DNA from: Sphaeramia orbicularis
Lineage: Eukaryota; Chordata; Actinopteri; Kurtiformes; Apogonidae
DNA length: 64,000 nt
NCBI RefSeq assembly: GCF_902148855.1
Contig: NC_043964.1
Coordinates: 3,684,391-3,748,390 of the forward strand
Direction of reading: 5' to 3'
Below the pieces are notes generated by a model. The model was not told the DNA's origin, ran no database searches, and was given only the letters and a program-made list of their open reading frames with translations. How positions within the stretch are numbered: position 1 is the first letter of the stretch; the number at the start of each line of letters is the position of its first letter. This document shows positions 33,921 to 49,603 of the stretch, one piece after another. A program made the translations under genes and the position numbers.

Positions 33921-34474
33921 CAGTTTTTTGAGCTGATTTAGGATCATTTTGGTGTGCTGAATCCAAAAATCACATTCATTTTGCTCAATCAGGTCAACTT
34001 TCTGAACTATGCTACATATTGGCTTTTTAACATATTTGCTTACATTTATGGGCATTTTCACATCATATGATACAAAATTCTTTCATATTTCTTGCAATAA
34101 ACGAGTTCTGAAGATTTGACTTTTGCCAATTTATGATTAATGGTTTTTTTTAATATTACAGGTGAATGAAATGGCTTCGACTAGAAGATCTTGCAAAAAT
34201 AAGCCTGACGTATTCTGCTACATCTGCAGTGAATACACCATTGTACCTAACAGGTACAATGGTGAAATGATTTTTTTTTCTTTTAAAACCTGTTTTGGGT
34301 GAGAACTATATAAAAAATCAACTGATAAAGTCACAAAAATGTAATCAATTTTGTGAGAAGATCAAATTTATCAAAATCAAATTAGCAAAAAAAAACCTGA
34401 CCTGATTGAGAAAAACAGATGTCATTTTTGGATTTAGCGGTGCAAAATGGTCCTAATTCAGTTGAAAAAACCTA
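33921..34474. repeat. inverted-repeat element of unrecognised family containing a CxxC exon
   Basis: The left arm (about 33921-34001, including GTGCTGAATCCAAAAATCAC and TGCTCAATCAGGTCAAC) is repeated inverted at about 34393-34474 (ACCTGATTGAG, TTTTTGGATTTAGC, AAATGGTCCTAATTCAG) at roughly 80 percent by eye. Between the arms lies the short frame at 34171 and a 13-bp-arm perfect hairpin at 34236-34264. This looks like a dispersed unit rather than unique sequence. Confidence 0.5.
34171..34251 (+). pseudogene. isolated exon with CxxC motif, MASTRRSCKNKPD...
   Basis: A frame opens with ATG right after an acceptor-like TTAATATTACAG|GTGAATGAA and encodes 27 residues including PDVFCYICSEYTIVPN. It closes at a donor-like CTAACAG|GTACAA. 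The Cys-x2-Cys start resembles the first zinc knuckle of a multicopy protein family I recall from fish and invertebrate genomes. The continuing exons expected in that family are not seen nearby. It is best read as an orphan fragment carried by the surrounding repeat; function unknown. Confidence 0.4.
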
Positions 34475-34479
34475 GACAA

Positions 34480-36150
34480 CTTGCAAAAAACATTTTTTTG
34501 TAACCCAGTGTAATTAGCCCTGCATTCTCATCACATTTTAAGGGCTAAGTTATTTCAATGCACATATTAAGGATATGTACGTGCATTAAGAGTGAACTAA
34601 GCTGCAGATGACAGTTGTTGACTGTCTCACAAAATGCTAAAAAAAAAACACATTTTTTTTTAATGGTGCTGCAAAAGCCAGTGACACCCTCAAACACTGT
34701 ATTTGAACCAAAACCTTAACATATCCTGTTGACCCATCATTGAAGAAATTCCACATTTAAGAGGCCGGAATCAAATAATTTAACTTTGATTTTAAAAAGG
34801 TTTTCAGACCAATTCTCTACTATGAAAATATGTCAATGAATTTAATATTTAAATTAACTGATCAATACAGCTTTAATCCTTAAATAAATAAATAAATAAA
34901 AATCTGATGTTTTGTCTGATTTTACAGCCAGTGTCATTTTCTATTTTTTGCTTTATGTAGTTCTAAGTTAACATGATAGGTTGTGATATACAAATGACAG
35001 TGATAACCTCCAGAACATGGTAGAAAATAATGTTTCCGCATTCCTCATGACACATTTCATGCTTGTATGACTTCTTAATACCTGAATATTTGCATGTACA
35101 TCATTTGGTTGCAAACATGTCCCACAAAATGTGTTTGGACCTCATGTGAATTGAGTTGATGGTGCTTCCTCAGCTTGTGTTGTTCAATGGTAAAGATGAA
35201 TAGAGAATACAAGTGAAAAAAGTTCAATGGTTGAAGAAGACAACCTTTCTCCTTGTCTAACTGCAAAATTCACAAAACAGTATTTGGAAAATAGTGATTA
35301 ACAACCAAAGGACAAATAATGCATGCAGAAAATACCTCCCCTCTCATTTATCAAGCATACCTCTAACCATGTAATCCAAAACCAGTAACTGTTAGCAAAT
35401 AACATATGAACCATAAAAGCACAGAAAACACCAGAGATGAAAAACAGTTGTTTTAATGATAAATCTGTTACAAGTGCAACTTTGATCATGTCCCACCGTT
35501 AACAGCCTTGATTTGCAATTGTGATTTTCTTTTTCTTTTTTGTTTTTGCCTTAATGTCAACAATGTCATTCAACACCCCCCGGTCAGACCGTCCATGCCC
35601 CAAATAATGATAATGAAGGATTTTTATTTCAATTGTGATTTCATGAGAACCAGTGTTACATTTACATTTTCCAAAGATGTTTTTTTTTTTTCTAATGTTC
35701 CTTTAATTTTAGGAAAACAATGTTTTCTTAAGGTAATAATGGTGTTGAATAAAACAAGCTGCAGCATGAACTAGAACTAAATGGGCAGTTTCATACGTCT
35801 TTACACATCAAACTACCTTAAAACTGTTCATGGTAACTGTAAATGATTAGGCCCACTGATTGAAGTCACTAAAGTCTCATCAACATCACAAAGATGTCAT
35901 GACATACAATCAAACACTGGAGAGGAAAGCTAGTTAGTTCCCACTTCATTAGTAATGTACAAATGATCAATAATAACTACGTTTAATTTTTGACTGCTGC
36001 TTAGCCTGACGGTCGTTTCATTTTTAGCACCAGGTCCACACCAGCATCATGTGCCGTAGATTCCCATGACTGAGTGCATTCAGTCTCAGTAACATCTGTG
36101 AGCAGCTAAAAACCCACAAAAAGTGAAGAAAAATGCTCCTTTTAGTGCCG
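34480..36150. other. gene-free stretch upstream of the elob 3' end
   Basis: AT-rich, with short A and T runs and a TAAA run at 34881-34898. No splice-flanked conserved frame or clear mobile element was recognised. Confidence 0.45.
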
Positions 36151-36173
36151 TATGTTCTGACAAAGGTGACTGT

Positions 36174-36179
36174 TTTATT
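36174..36179 (-). terminator. elob: possible elob polyadenylation signal
   Basis: TTTATT on + equals AATAAA on -, 574 bp beyond the elob stop codon. It is the first canonical signal I found on that strand. Confidence 0.4.
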
Positions 36180-36752
36180 TTAGATCCATACGGTTCAAAT
36201 ATTGTTGAAATATAGACTGTAACTTAGAAATCCACAAACTCCCAGCTATTGTCGCAACACATATGTAGGCCAAAGACCAAAAAACATGTTAAATCCTAGT
36301 AATAGTTTAATAAACACGAACATAAAAGCCTAAAAATGTCACACCTTATCAACTCTCACATTTAAGCCAGCAAAATAAAAAAAACACAAGTAAGGCAGCT
36401 TTAACCTTACCCCAAATAGAGACTAGAATTAAATACGAGGTACAATTCTTTATGTTCAGCCAGCCAATCTCATGGATGACTGACAGTGTCGTGACAACTC
36501 CGACAGGTATCTCTGAAGGGTGAAATTATCAATTTGTCAAGCATGCTTTCATCGAGTTCAGGACAAATGAACAACCCGCCCTCACATTTACAAGAAGGGG
36601 AATCAGTGTTTGTAATTGTTTATGCCCAGCTGTCGTCAGCAAGGTAAAACTCACCCCAACTGAGGCATCACTTCCCAAAATTCAACCCCTCCCTCCCCCC
36701 GTGCGTCCTCCCTCAAAACCCCTGTGCGTCCCTCTTTCGTCCCGCCCCTTCT

Positions 36753-40590
<3,838 letters not shown>

Positions 40591-40688
40591 TTCTTGCGGT
40601 TGGTTGCACACAGAAAAAAAACCCTTCACCGCACAGCAGCGACAACTGTGATATCACAGCAGAGCCACAGCTGCACGTCTACGACCCA

Positions 40689-40730
40689 CCAGCAGGGGGC
40701 GACGTCACAGCACTTCCTCAATTAACCAAT
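40689..40730. promoter_or_regulatory. elob: elob promoter motifs: CTCF-like, CRE-like, CCAAT
   Basis: About 100 bp upstream of the elob ATG: CCAGCAGGGGGCGA at 40689-40702 matches 13 of 14 positions of the CTCF core. GACGTCAC at 40701-40708 is a CRE-like site overlapping it. ACTTCCT (ETS-like) follows, and AACCAAT ends at 40730. The GC-rich context without TATA fits a housekeeping promoter. Confidence 0.4.
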
Positions 40731-41090
40731 ATGGAGCACCATGTCAACACTGTCCATATTTTCTTCATTGATAAATAATAATAATAATAAAAATAATGAT
40801 GAGAAGAAGATTAATGTTAACTTTGCATTAAAAAGTATGATTTATCAACCACTTGGGACTGAAAAGTAATTTAAAAAATCACAAAGATTCTGTAACAGGT
40901 ATCATATCACGTCAATCTTCGGAAAACCCTTTCAAATAAACCTCATTATGATATTGTAGTTTTGTAGGCTTTTCAGCAGTGAATTGGACACTGTGTACGT
41001 ATCACACATTAATTCTCGTTATTTTAAGTGGAGAGAAATGAAATCATACAACTTACTTTTATGTTCATAATTTGCACAATTTTATTGAAA

Positions 41091-41096
41091 AATGGC
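41091..41096 (-). terminator. polyadenylation signal of the THAP-integrase gene
   Basis: TTTATT on + equals AATAAA on -, about 405 bp beyond the stop codon at 41502-41504 and 500 bp before the elob start. Confidence 0.45.
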
Positions 41097-41501
41097 AATT
41101 TTACAAAAATGATCATCACAGAGATGATGCGAACAAAAAAATTCAATCGCAGTGCAATATGAAGAACGAAAATGAAATAATATATGAAAATCCCTTTAAG
41201 TCTAAACATGACTTTCTAATAAGCGGAATTCTAAAAATCTGAACTGAAGAGTCTTTTACAGAGAGGCGGATGTCGAAGAAGTCCAGTTTTCTCCTCAAAA
41301 CCTTTCTCTGAAAGTTGTCCTCCTGAGACAAATATCACGTTTCCCTCTTAAAAGATGAAGTAAACCTGAATTCAAGGTGTTGACACAATGGAAAAGGATC
41401 CTTCCATCTTGGTTTGATTATGTACACTTGTTTCCAGTTTGACTGACCTAAATATAATAATTTAGACATTGTATGATCAACTCACAGATGTACAGATGTG
41501 T

Positions 41502-44500
41502 CTATCTGACCACAAATGCACTGTCTCTGATCTTGGAGTAGGTAAACTGTGACACAGAAGAATAAAAGAAAACAAGGGTTATTTTGATTAATGAACAGTT
41601 TTCTTTAAAAAAGTATAAATATTCAAGATGTGCGCTTACATTAAGTCCTCTGGGGGATTTGACAGGTTCTACTCCAGTACAGCAGAGCAGTGAAAAAGGC
41701 CTCTCTTTGGTCGATGAATGCTCTTTGAAACACAAACTGAAAACTTTGGCAGGCAGGTAAACATCCCAGTCAGCTGCATGCTCCTCAACTAGACTGTTTA
41801 CCATCCTGTTAGCAAGTAGAAAACATTCAAACCATGAAAATAACAGCATATCATAACCTCGAAGGAAATAAAAGAACAGATTATGACAGAAGGTAATACA
41901 AGAACAAATTATGACAAATGACTCAGTCAAAACTATTTCTAATAAATGCTGAAAAAAACAGAAACTATATGTCCAGATAAAGAACAAGAAATAGTGTATT
42001 TATGAATAACATTCACAAAGTACAGACCTGTCAATGAGCTGCTGCGTGATTAAATCTGCTGAACCAGTTTGTTGATGATGGACAACGAGAGCAACGCTGA
42101 CCTTCAGCCGATCCTTCAGCTCTTTGTTGATCTACCAGAGAACATCAGTGTCAAGTTGAATTTGACATAATTTTGCTACAAAATTTCAATCATTGTTAAA
42201 TGTCAAAAAAATCAAAGTCAATCTGCACATTTTGCACATATAACAGACTGTTCATCTCTGGCAGCTTTGCACAATTACTCAGAAATTGCACATTTATGTA
42301 AATATATATTTTTCTCTTGCTAATAGTAGCGTTTATTTTTTATATTTTTATGCGCATTCTCTTTTGCATGCCATTCTTAAGTGCCACTTTGTTTTATTTG
42401 TTAGTTAAATTGTTCTATTTTTTTCTTTTTTTAAAAAATACATCTTAAATTCTTTTGGCATTCAGTGTGGACGTTAAAGTAAGATTTTCATTGTACACGT
42501 AAACCTGTTTCTTTACTGAACATATGACAATAAAACGCCTTGGATCCTGAATCTATAAAAGAAAAGTGGGATGTAAAATGAAGTTCTGACACTTTAGCAA
42601 ACATTCGACATTTAAAACATTAAAGTTACTCTTGTAGGACTTGAAGCGATGGAATTAAAATTTTGACCTTCGAGGCGATCTTTTTTTTTGCTTGGTTTTG
42701 ATTTATTTTTAAGATTCTGCATTAGCTATTGACATACTCTGCCATGAAAGTGATCAAATAATGCGGTAGATGTCAGGAAGAGGTCAGACCTTGAACTCTC
42801 TGTGATGATAGAAGCAGTTTAAGGGCTACAGGAAGCGCTCACTTTTTGGACAATATCATGAGGGAGTCTGGACAGGATCCTGAACGGGAAACCGAAGTGG
42901 GCGATGATGTCCACGATGTGCTTCGCCACGTGCACAGGGAGACACAACTCCATTGGCAAAGCTTCCACCCATTTCGAGAAGTAGTCTGTCACGGTCAAGA
43001 CGTACTTGTGTCCGTTGACTGTTTGAGGCAAAGGTCCCCTGACGTCCAGGCCGAGCCACTCCCACGGCTCTTTCACCTGCACCAAAACATCACATCACAC
43101 AGAAATAGTTCCAGTGTCCCTGTATGTCAGCATCATGTTCTATCAATAATCAATCCCCAGTTGAATGTGTGAGGTTGTCAGGTTCTGTCTGTATGTTAGA
43201 GTCCTGTGGTCTGGATGCGGGAGATCAATCTCCCAATAGAAGTGGGCGGTACTTTCACTGGAGGAGAACTCAACTAATTCAATCAAAGTCCATATATGAC
43301 TTCTATTAGTGATCAATAGGAACTATATTGATATCTGTAACCATTTACATGTTATAAACCATCAAAATATGGACCATTAGAAGTAAAGGCACATTTTTAA
43401 TAATTAAAAATTTCATCAGAAATTTAAAAAAAAATCAATTTGTTTTTAAAACTGTGACCAAACTTTGTAGACATTGTCCCAAGGAAGATACAAATAAAAT
43501 TTGAAATTAATCCAACCAGTAGTTTCGGAGAAGAAGGTCATTGAAGTTTACACATTGGTGTCCTTGAGTTTGACCCTTCAAGGTCACTCAAGGTCAAAGG
43601 TCATGGAACCAAATCAAAGTCCATATATGACTTCCTATTTGTGATCAATAGTAACTATATTCATATCTGTAACCAATTAGATGTTATAAACCATCAAAGC
43701 ATGGCCCATTATAAGTAAAGGCAAATTTTTTATATTTCAAAAATTTGTCGAAATTAAAAAAAAAAAATCTGTATTTCTGAAAACTGTGATAAAATTTTGC
43801 AGACACTGTCCCAAGGAAGGTACACATTAAAAATTTTAAATTAATCTGACCAGTACTTTTGTCAGAGAAGATGTAAAAAGAAATTGCTAACAAAGCCGCT
43901 GTCAGACACAGCGCCTTCAGTGACTCACGTCCTATTGGCCGGTGAAATAAAAACAGCCAATAATCAGCCTTTTATATTTGCATTTATTTTTAACTCTACT
44001 GTTTGTCGTGACAGACTTACCTCGATGATGTTTTCAGGATCTTTATTGTCTGTCTGTAGAATCAACACAAAAGCCTTGGATTAGAATATTTAACAACACA
44101 ATAATGTATTTTAGAGTTTAAAATCATCTGAACTACTTACACTGGAGTTGTCATCTGGAGCCCACTGAATGTCCTGAGTGGAAAATTAAACACAAACACA
44201 AACTGAATATACAAAAAAAAAACTGAAACGTTTGACAAAAATTGCATTAAAGTATATCAATATCCATGTTATATAAATTCTAGATCTAAAGCATTTTAAC
44301 AAGAAATTACATTGAATAAAAATCACAATGAAAATGGAAATAAAACACAAATATAAGTCAGACATTTCTCATTGCTTACCTGTGGGACGCAGTAATCTCC
44401 GTGGAAGAAATGTGGAAATGAACTGATCTTCATCAGTCCATGATCTACTATAATTCTCCACCTTTCAGGTTTCTGTGGGTCTCTGATATAAAACAGAAAA

Positions 44501-47372
44501 TAGTGACCAAAGACTGTGACAGTTCTTGTTTAATTTTGGTTCAATCCATTTAGTAATTTTGACTGTATGCTTTTTGTATGGGGTGGATCATATTAAAAAA
44601 TATACAGCAAAAATAGGACCAATGTCCCTGTAGCTCACCAGCAACTTCTATCAAGAATCAACAACAAGTCGAATCTCCCAATAGAAGTGGATAGAAGTGG
44701 GTGGTGCTTTCACTGGAGGATAACTCAGCTAATTAAATCAAAGTCCATATTCATATGTATTCAAATATAGTAACATGTTAACGAGGACAAAATTGTGTGT
44801 TTAAAATGGTAGATGTTAAAATGACGACTGAAGTTAAGGATTAATTAATGGACTATTTCTATTTTTTGTAATGTAAGTGTATAAAGTCTTTAATGTTGTC
44901 CTTTATGTTCATGATGACCGTCTAATTTTCCAGTAACATGAGGTCATTTACCCAGAAGGCTCTTCTTCTGTGTCACTGGGGGCTTCATTTTGGACACCGG
45001 CCATGGTCATTGCAGGGGGGGCTGTTGGAGCAGGATTTGTCTGTGAGGCTTTAAAACGAGGCGCCTGGAAAAAGACCACAATATACAGGGTTTGTAGTCA
45101 TTTTTCAAAATCAAATTCAAGGACTTTTAAGGGTCATTTTCACATTTTTCCAGCACATCACCTTATCACTGGGGTAAAAATACACATCTACAGGAACACA
45201 TATACTTATCCAGGATTATTTTCTTCACTTTTTATCACAACAATGTACATTGTATTGTGCTATAAACATCTAAAATTATGTTTCATAATAGCAAAAAGTT
45301 TAGAAATTAAAGGAGAATACACAGTTTTATCCAACCCCCCCAAAAAATGGAAGTCACTTGGTGTTCTTTAGGTACCTGCACCAAGGCCAAGATTAAGATA
45401 AAAATGTACCTGAGAGCACCTGTTAATTTTCTTTTTTGACATAAAGTTTTATTTTTCAAAATGTATCACCCTCTATAAGTAGCTTTGGCTTGCCATCTAA
45501 CCTGGCAGAGTTAATATTAAAAATAAATAAATAAATCACATCACAGAATTAGAATTGCAGGCACTTTCAAGCACAGACCTTGAAAACACAACATTGAAAT
45601 TCAAGCATTTTCAAGGATTTCACACACTCGTACAAACCCTGAATATAAAAACACATGAAAAAAACATCTGGTGACTGTAGTTATGCAAACAGAAAATGCA
45701 AAACAGACCAGAGAAAACAATATCATCTAGATCAGTGATTCTCAACTGGTAGGTCACAACCCAAAAGTGGGTCTCAGACCTGTTTTCAGTGGGTCAGGGG
45801 CAAAAGATAATGTTAATAATGTTAACAATGCTAATGTTAATGTGCTTTATTTTTCATGGAGCTGAGTGCCATCCATTCACACTCCCTAACAGTAGGTGGC
45901 GGTAATGCGCTGTGATGCTAATTAACACCAGACATTCCACAGCATAAAAGAAGACCCAAAAGTTTGTATTTATATCATGGAAAAACTCTGGTATGACAAC
46001 GACTCCATCAGATATGGTTTTACCTCCACTGGACAAAAACCTTAGTGTTTAATTCTTCAACAAGTGACTGAAATAACTTTTAATTTTTAACTGAATGAAC
46101 ATTTTAGTTTTGGTTTAAATGTATCTAATTTAGTGTTAAAGGGAATATTTCCATATTTATCATCACCACCTGCTGCTCAGTTTGGTTTATTATTAAACTT
46201 GTCTTCTGTGTTTTCATACTGTAATATTCTGTATTATCTCAAGTTCAAAGCACACCATCTTTTTATTAAATAAATTTGAGAAGTTTAACTTTTATCAGTG
46301 TGGGTCATGGTTTGTCATTGAGGGGTGACAGTGGGTCTTTAAATCAGACCGGTTGAGAACCACTGATCTAACAGATATGCACATAATATGACCACAAATG
46401 ACTACTGACTTACAGACTTATTTAGTTTGTTCTCACCTTCACCTTTTTACTTCCTAGATCAGTGGAAGCCTGCAGCGAGGAGAAAATGACACAAATGGCA
46501 TCAGAGTATTGAAGAATATATGACATCTCTGGGTCAGTTACAGGCTTAGAATGTTACTATTGAACAACAGCCTTGTTTTAATCAACCATCTCTGGTGTTT
46601 TATTTCGAAATGACTGGTTGAGGCTGAGTGTCAAACCTTCTTCCTTTTCTTGGTGTTGTCAGGAGGTTGAAATATGGTGGGAACTGCATCCTCTCGCAGT
46701 GTTACGCACTTTCCCGTCCTGTCGATGTGTTTCTCCTCAAAGTGATTAATGCACAACACAGAGAAGCGAGATGGAGTCCAGTCCTTACACTTCATGTTGG
46801 CGAGCCATTTCTTCAGTTTTCGACTGTTGCACAGCGGAAATCTGTCGGAAAAAACAACTCATTAAAACAAACCCAAGTCAAAACACTGTTATGTGTAAAG
46901 CAGAGTCACTTTACATAGTTGATAAAAAGCTTTTTTGTTTTACAGTATATCACAATACAATGATTTCCATCTTAAAAATAAAATATTTCAAAACACACTA
47001 TAGGTTCATGCAGTTCACACATCCTTTATACATTTTTCTCAATAATATTACATTACAATATTACATTCTCTGCTATAGAACGGACAGATACAGGAAACCT
47101 TTACAGCCACATTCCATTTCTCTTTACAATAAACTCACCACTGTCCAGTGTTTAAACCCAGACATAAACCTATATCCACTATGCACTTTACTGTTATTTA
47201 TTCACCTCCATCCTACTGGAAAATTACATTTACTTTGCACATTACAGTTTATTATTGCACCTTATTGTTTAAATTAAACAGATTTCTTACCCAGTTCTGT
47301 TTTTATTTATTTCTAATTTATTGTGTATAATGTTTTTGCTCTTGTTCTGTGTTTTCTTTTTATTCTTATTTA

Positions 47373-47420
<48 letters not shown>

Positions 47421-48275
47421 CTAACGAACACCTTTACATTATAGTTTAGTGTAAAACACACAAACCACAAACGGGACCATTAAAAAATAAAACTTAACTT
47501 TAATACCATAATGTGTACTCTGATTATTATTTTTTATTATTATTATTTAGGCACCTGCATAGATGCCAAGTTATTATATTGAACATTTTTTAACAGTACC
47601 CAGTACTACAGCTATGCATACACGGATATGACTGTAGTTTAACATTACTGTAAATTATAAGATAGAAAAATGTCAAGTACATCTAACTCAGTGACAGAGG
47701 GAAATTCTTAAATGGTACTTAAATATGTATATTTTCCTCCACATTTGTTATTTACTACTTGTTTCCTCTTACTTCACACTAATATTGATATAATAAATGA
47801 CTACTGTGGTTTAATAGTGATAATAAAAATCTGTTTCCAAAAATAAAAAGGCAGAAAATACACACAGTAACGTTAGGTACAGTATTTAGATGAAATAAGC
47901 AATAAAAAACCCACAGAATATTACATTTAGTGGCAGAAGTGATTTAAAACGTTATGTAGGATTTGATGTTTTTGTTACGAAACAATAATAAACAGTCACA
48001 GATCTGGAATGAAAACTTTTTTGCTTAGTTTCTGAACAAATGTAGAAAATCTGAGATGATTTTTGTTTGTTTTGTTGAAAAGTGTTAAACCAGTCCTCTT
48101 TCCTGAAAAACAGATAAAGTTAGTTTAAGCTACATACATTGTTGATCATTCATTTACAGTTATTCTCTGGGTTTGAGAAATAAACTGCTGTAAAATCGGT
48201 TACTTACTTAAAAAACTTTACATCTGATTCGCTGGAGCTCTCGCACATATCAGCAGAACATTTATATCTCCCCAT
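41502..48275 (-). CDS. THAP zinc-finger protein with integrase-like C-terminal region
   Basis: Eleven exons on the minus strand: 48275-48208, 46841-46637, 46469-46437, 45064-44952, 44482-44380, 44173-44141, 44053-44021, 43076-42843, 42131-42028, 41805-41640 and 41546-41502. All phases fit, giving 378 aa. Residues 1-85 are a THAP domain: YKCSADMC at the N-terminus, WLANMK, a C-x2-H in SVLCINHF, and the closing AVPTIF motif. A Lys-rich stretch (KKRKK) may be a nuclear signal. Residues about 197-365 resemble the integrase core of GIN-type or Ty3/Gypsy-type enzymes (WEWLGLDVRGPLP, YVLTVTDYFSKWVEALP, then the HHQQTG and DWDVYL regions). Small phase-0 exons and a promoter outside any repeat mark it as a host gene. 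DNA binding is likely; catalysis should not be assumed. I know no family name for this combination. Confidence 0.82.
42290..42552 (+). mobile_element. LINE 3' UTR and tail in intron 8 of the THAP-integrase gene
   Basis: 'gcacatttatgtaaatat', a T-rich stretch, and the end AACATATGACAATAAAACGCC form a retroelement tail of the kind also seen at 9310 and 53310. Confidence 0.5.
43103..43880. repeat. dispersed repeat R, copy 1, with internal duplication
   Basis: It shares long stretches with 51512-52345: 'agtgtccctgtatgtcagc', 'gtcctgtggtctggatgc', 'ggcggtactttcactggag' and 'ggtcactcaaggtcaaagg'. The part 'aaagtccatatatgact' to the A-run occurs twice (about 43285-43440 and 43615-43770). It lies in intron 7 of the THAP-integrase gene. 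No ends or coding capacity were recognised. Confidence 0.65.
44500..44760. repeat. dispersed repeat R, copy 2 (partial)
   Basis: 'gaccaaagactgtgacagtt' to 'aatcaaagtccatat' matches the left part of the copy at 51512, including 'ggtggatcat' and 'tttcactggagga'. It lies in intron 4 of the THAP-integrase gene. Confidence 0.6.
45086..45641. mobile_element. hAT-like MITE (CAGGGTTTGT...ACAAACCCTG)
   Basis: Perfect 10-bp inverted ends CAGGGTTTGT and ACAAACCCTG, with further inverted similarity inward (AATTCAAGGACTTTTAAGG versus the minus strand of TTCAAGCATTTTCAAGG). AATATA precedes (45080-45085) and follows (45642-45647) the element, part of the expected 8-bp duplication. It starts only 21 bp upstream of exon 4 of the THAP-integrase gene on the minus strand. 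Confidence 0.65.
45733..46365. mobile_element. hAT-Charlie-like MITE (CAGTGATTCTCAACTGG...)
   Basis: The ends CAGTGATTCTCAACTGG and CCGGTTGAGAACCACTG are inverted. The flanks ATCTAGAT (45725-45732) and ATCTAACA (46366-46373) look like a decayed 8-bp duplication. The interior has GTGGGTC motifs near both ends. No transposase frame is present. It lies in intron 3 of the THAP-integrase gene. Confidence 0.65.
47060..47422 (+). mobile_element. LINE 3' UTR tail with (ATT)n
   Basis: 'cactatgcactttactgtt' and 'tattgcaccttattgttt' followed by T-rich sequence and a pure (ATT)n run (47379-47420) are typical of a retroelement 3' end. It lies in intron 1 of the THAP-integrase gene. From 47430 to 48207 I see nothing specific. 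Confidence 0.5.
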
Positions 48276-49576
48276 TTGGACAAAATTCCGGTATTTAGCG
48301 GCTAAACACACAATTTTGGTTTGTTTCTGAGTCTAAAAAGTGAAGCTAGCAATAACTGTAACATCCGGTTAACCTTTTCAAAATAAGAGAGTCATTTCAG
48401 CTATTTTGACTAAAAATAACATAAAATGTCTAAATATTGATGAATGATCAAAATTAGATTTACATTTTTTTATTTTTCTTCTCTATAACTCTTTTTGTAA
48501 TTTATAGCCAAAAATATTTTATTCACGTTAAGTCAATTTATACTCTTATTTTTTTCCTTTTCTGTTCGCAATATCGGTAACTTGATCACAAGTTTCACCG
48601 GATGTTGTTTATTCTTCTTCGTGGAGCGCTAATAGTTTATAAAGTCTTTCTAGCGCCCCCTAATGTAAACTGGTAAAAAGGTGGAGACACCTTTTTAGTA
48701 ACAGAAGTTACAGAAATACAGTATAAAGGTCCAAAAAAAGATGCACAATATATATATTTACATGGATGAAATAACAATTTATTTCTTTATATATTTCTAT
48801 GAAATCACATATGGTAATATGCAAAAGTCTTTGGCCACTTCTAAGTTTGTTGTGTTTGCATGGTTGAAATAAGCAAACATATGTATTTGTCATTCTCTTT
48901 TGTTTAGATACAAACAATATTAAAGTCATTATCTAGTGTGACCCCTGACCCCAAGACAAGAAGCAACACAAGTAATTAGACACATCTGACATGTGTCCAA
49001 TGAGAACTGGTATAAAGGATCAGAAAATTAATGCCATATATCATATATTGTCTGAATTAAAGGGTTAAAGACATGTTAAATGTAAAAGGAAGTCACACTA
49101 AATACTGTTTTTCCCAGAAGCTTTTGTTTTTACTGCTGTACATACTTCACATGTATCCAGACTGTGTTTTAATGCAGACTGAGAAATGCATGTGTCACTA
49201 GAACTTTACTAAAGCAACAATGAATATATAAACTGTAATAATATAAAATTTAGATACATAATAAGTTTAAATTCAATAATAAACCCAACAGATGGCAAAC
49301 CATTTCTCATTTTGCTGCAGTGAATATAAAACTGATCCAAAATATTATTTCAAAAAAGGAAAATAATTTATCTAATCAAATCACTTTTGTCTAAAGATTT
49401 TATTTATAAAGAAAATTCAGTGCACTTTACCCAAACTGATGATGTTCTTTTTCTCTTGTGATTAACTATAATATCTCAATAATAAAACAGTCAGATCCCT
49501 TTAAAAAAATGTGTTTTATTTTATCTGAATATAAAACCAAATCACACAAATACAAAAACACATACAAATATCAGCC

Positions 49577-49582
49577 TTTATT
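49577..49582 (-). terminator. rusf1: rusf1 polyadenylation signal
   Basis: TTTATT on + equals AATAAA on -, 22 bp beyond the stop codon. A second signal lies at 49515-49520, about 85 bp beyond the stop. Confidence 0.5.
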
Positions 49583-49603
49583 AAAGTGTGAAATGGATTC
49601 AGC

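Noticed and set aside
42819-43085. Treating the integrase-like frame as a stand-alone retroelement relic
   Set aside because: It begins and ends at splice sites in phase with flanking exons, and no terminal repeats or other element genes lie around it.
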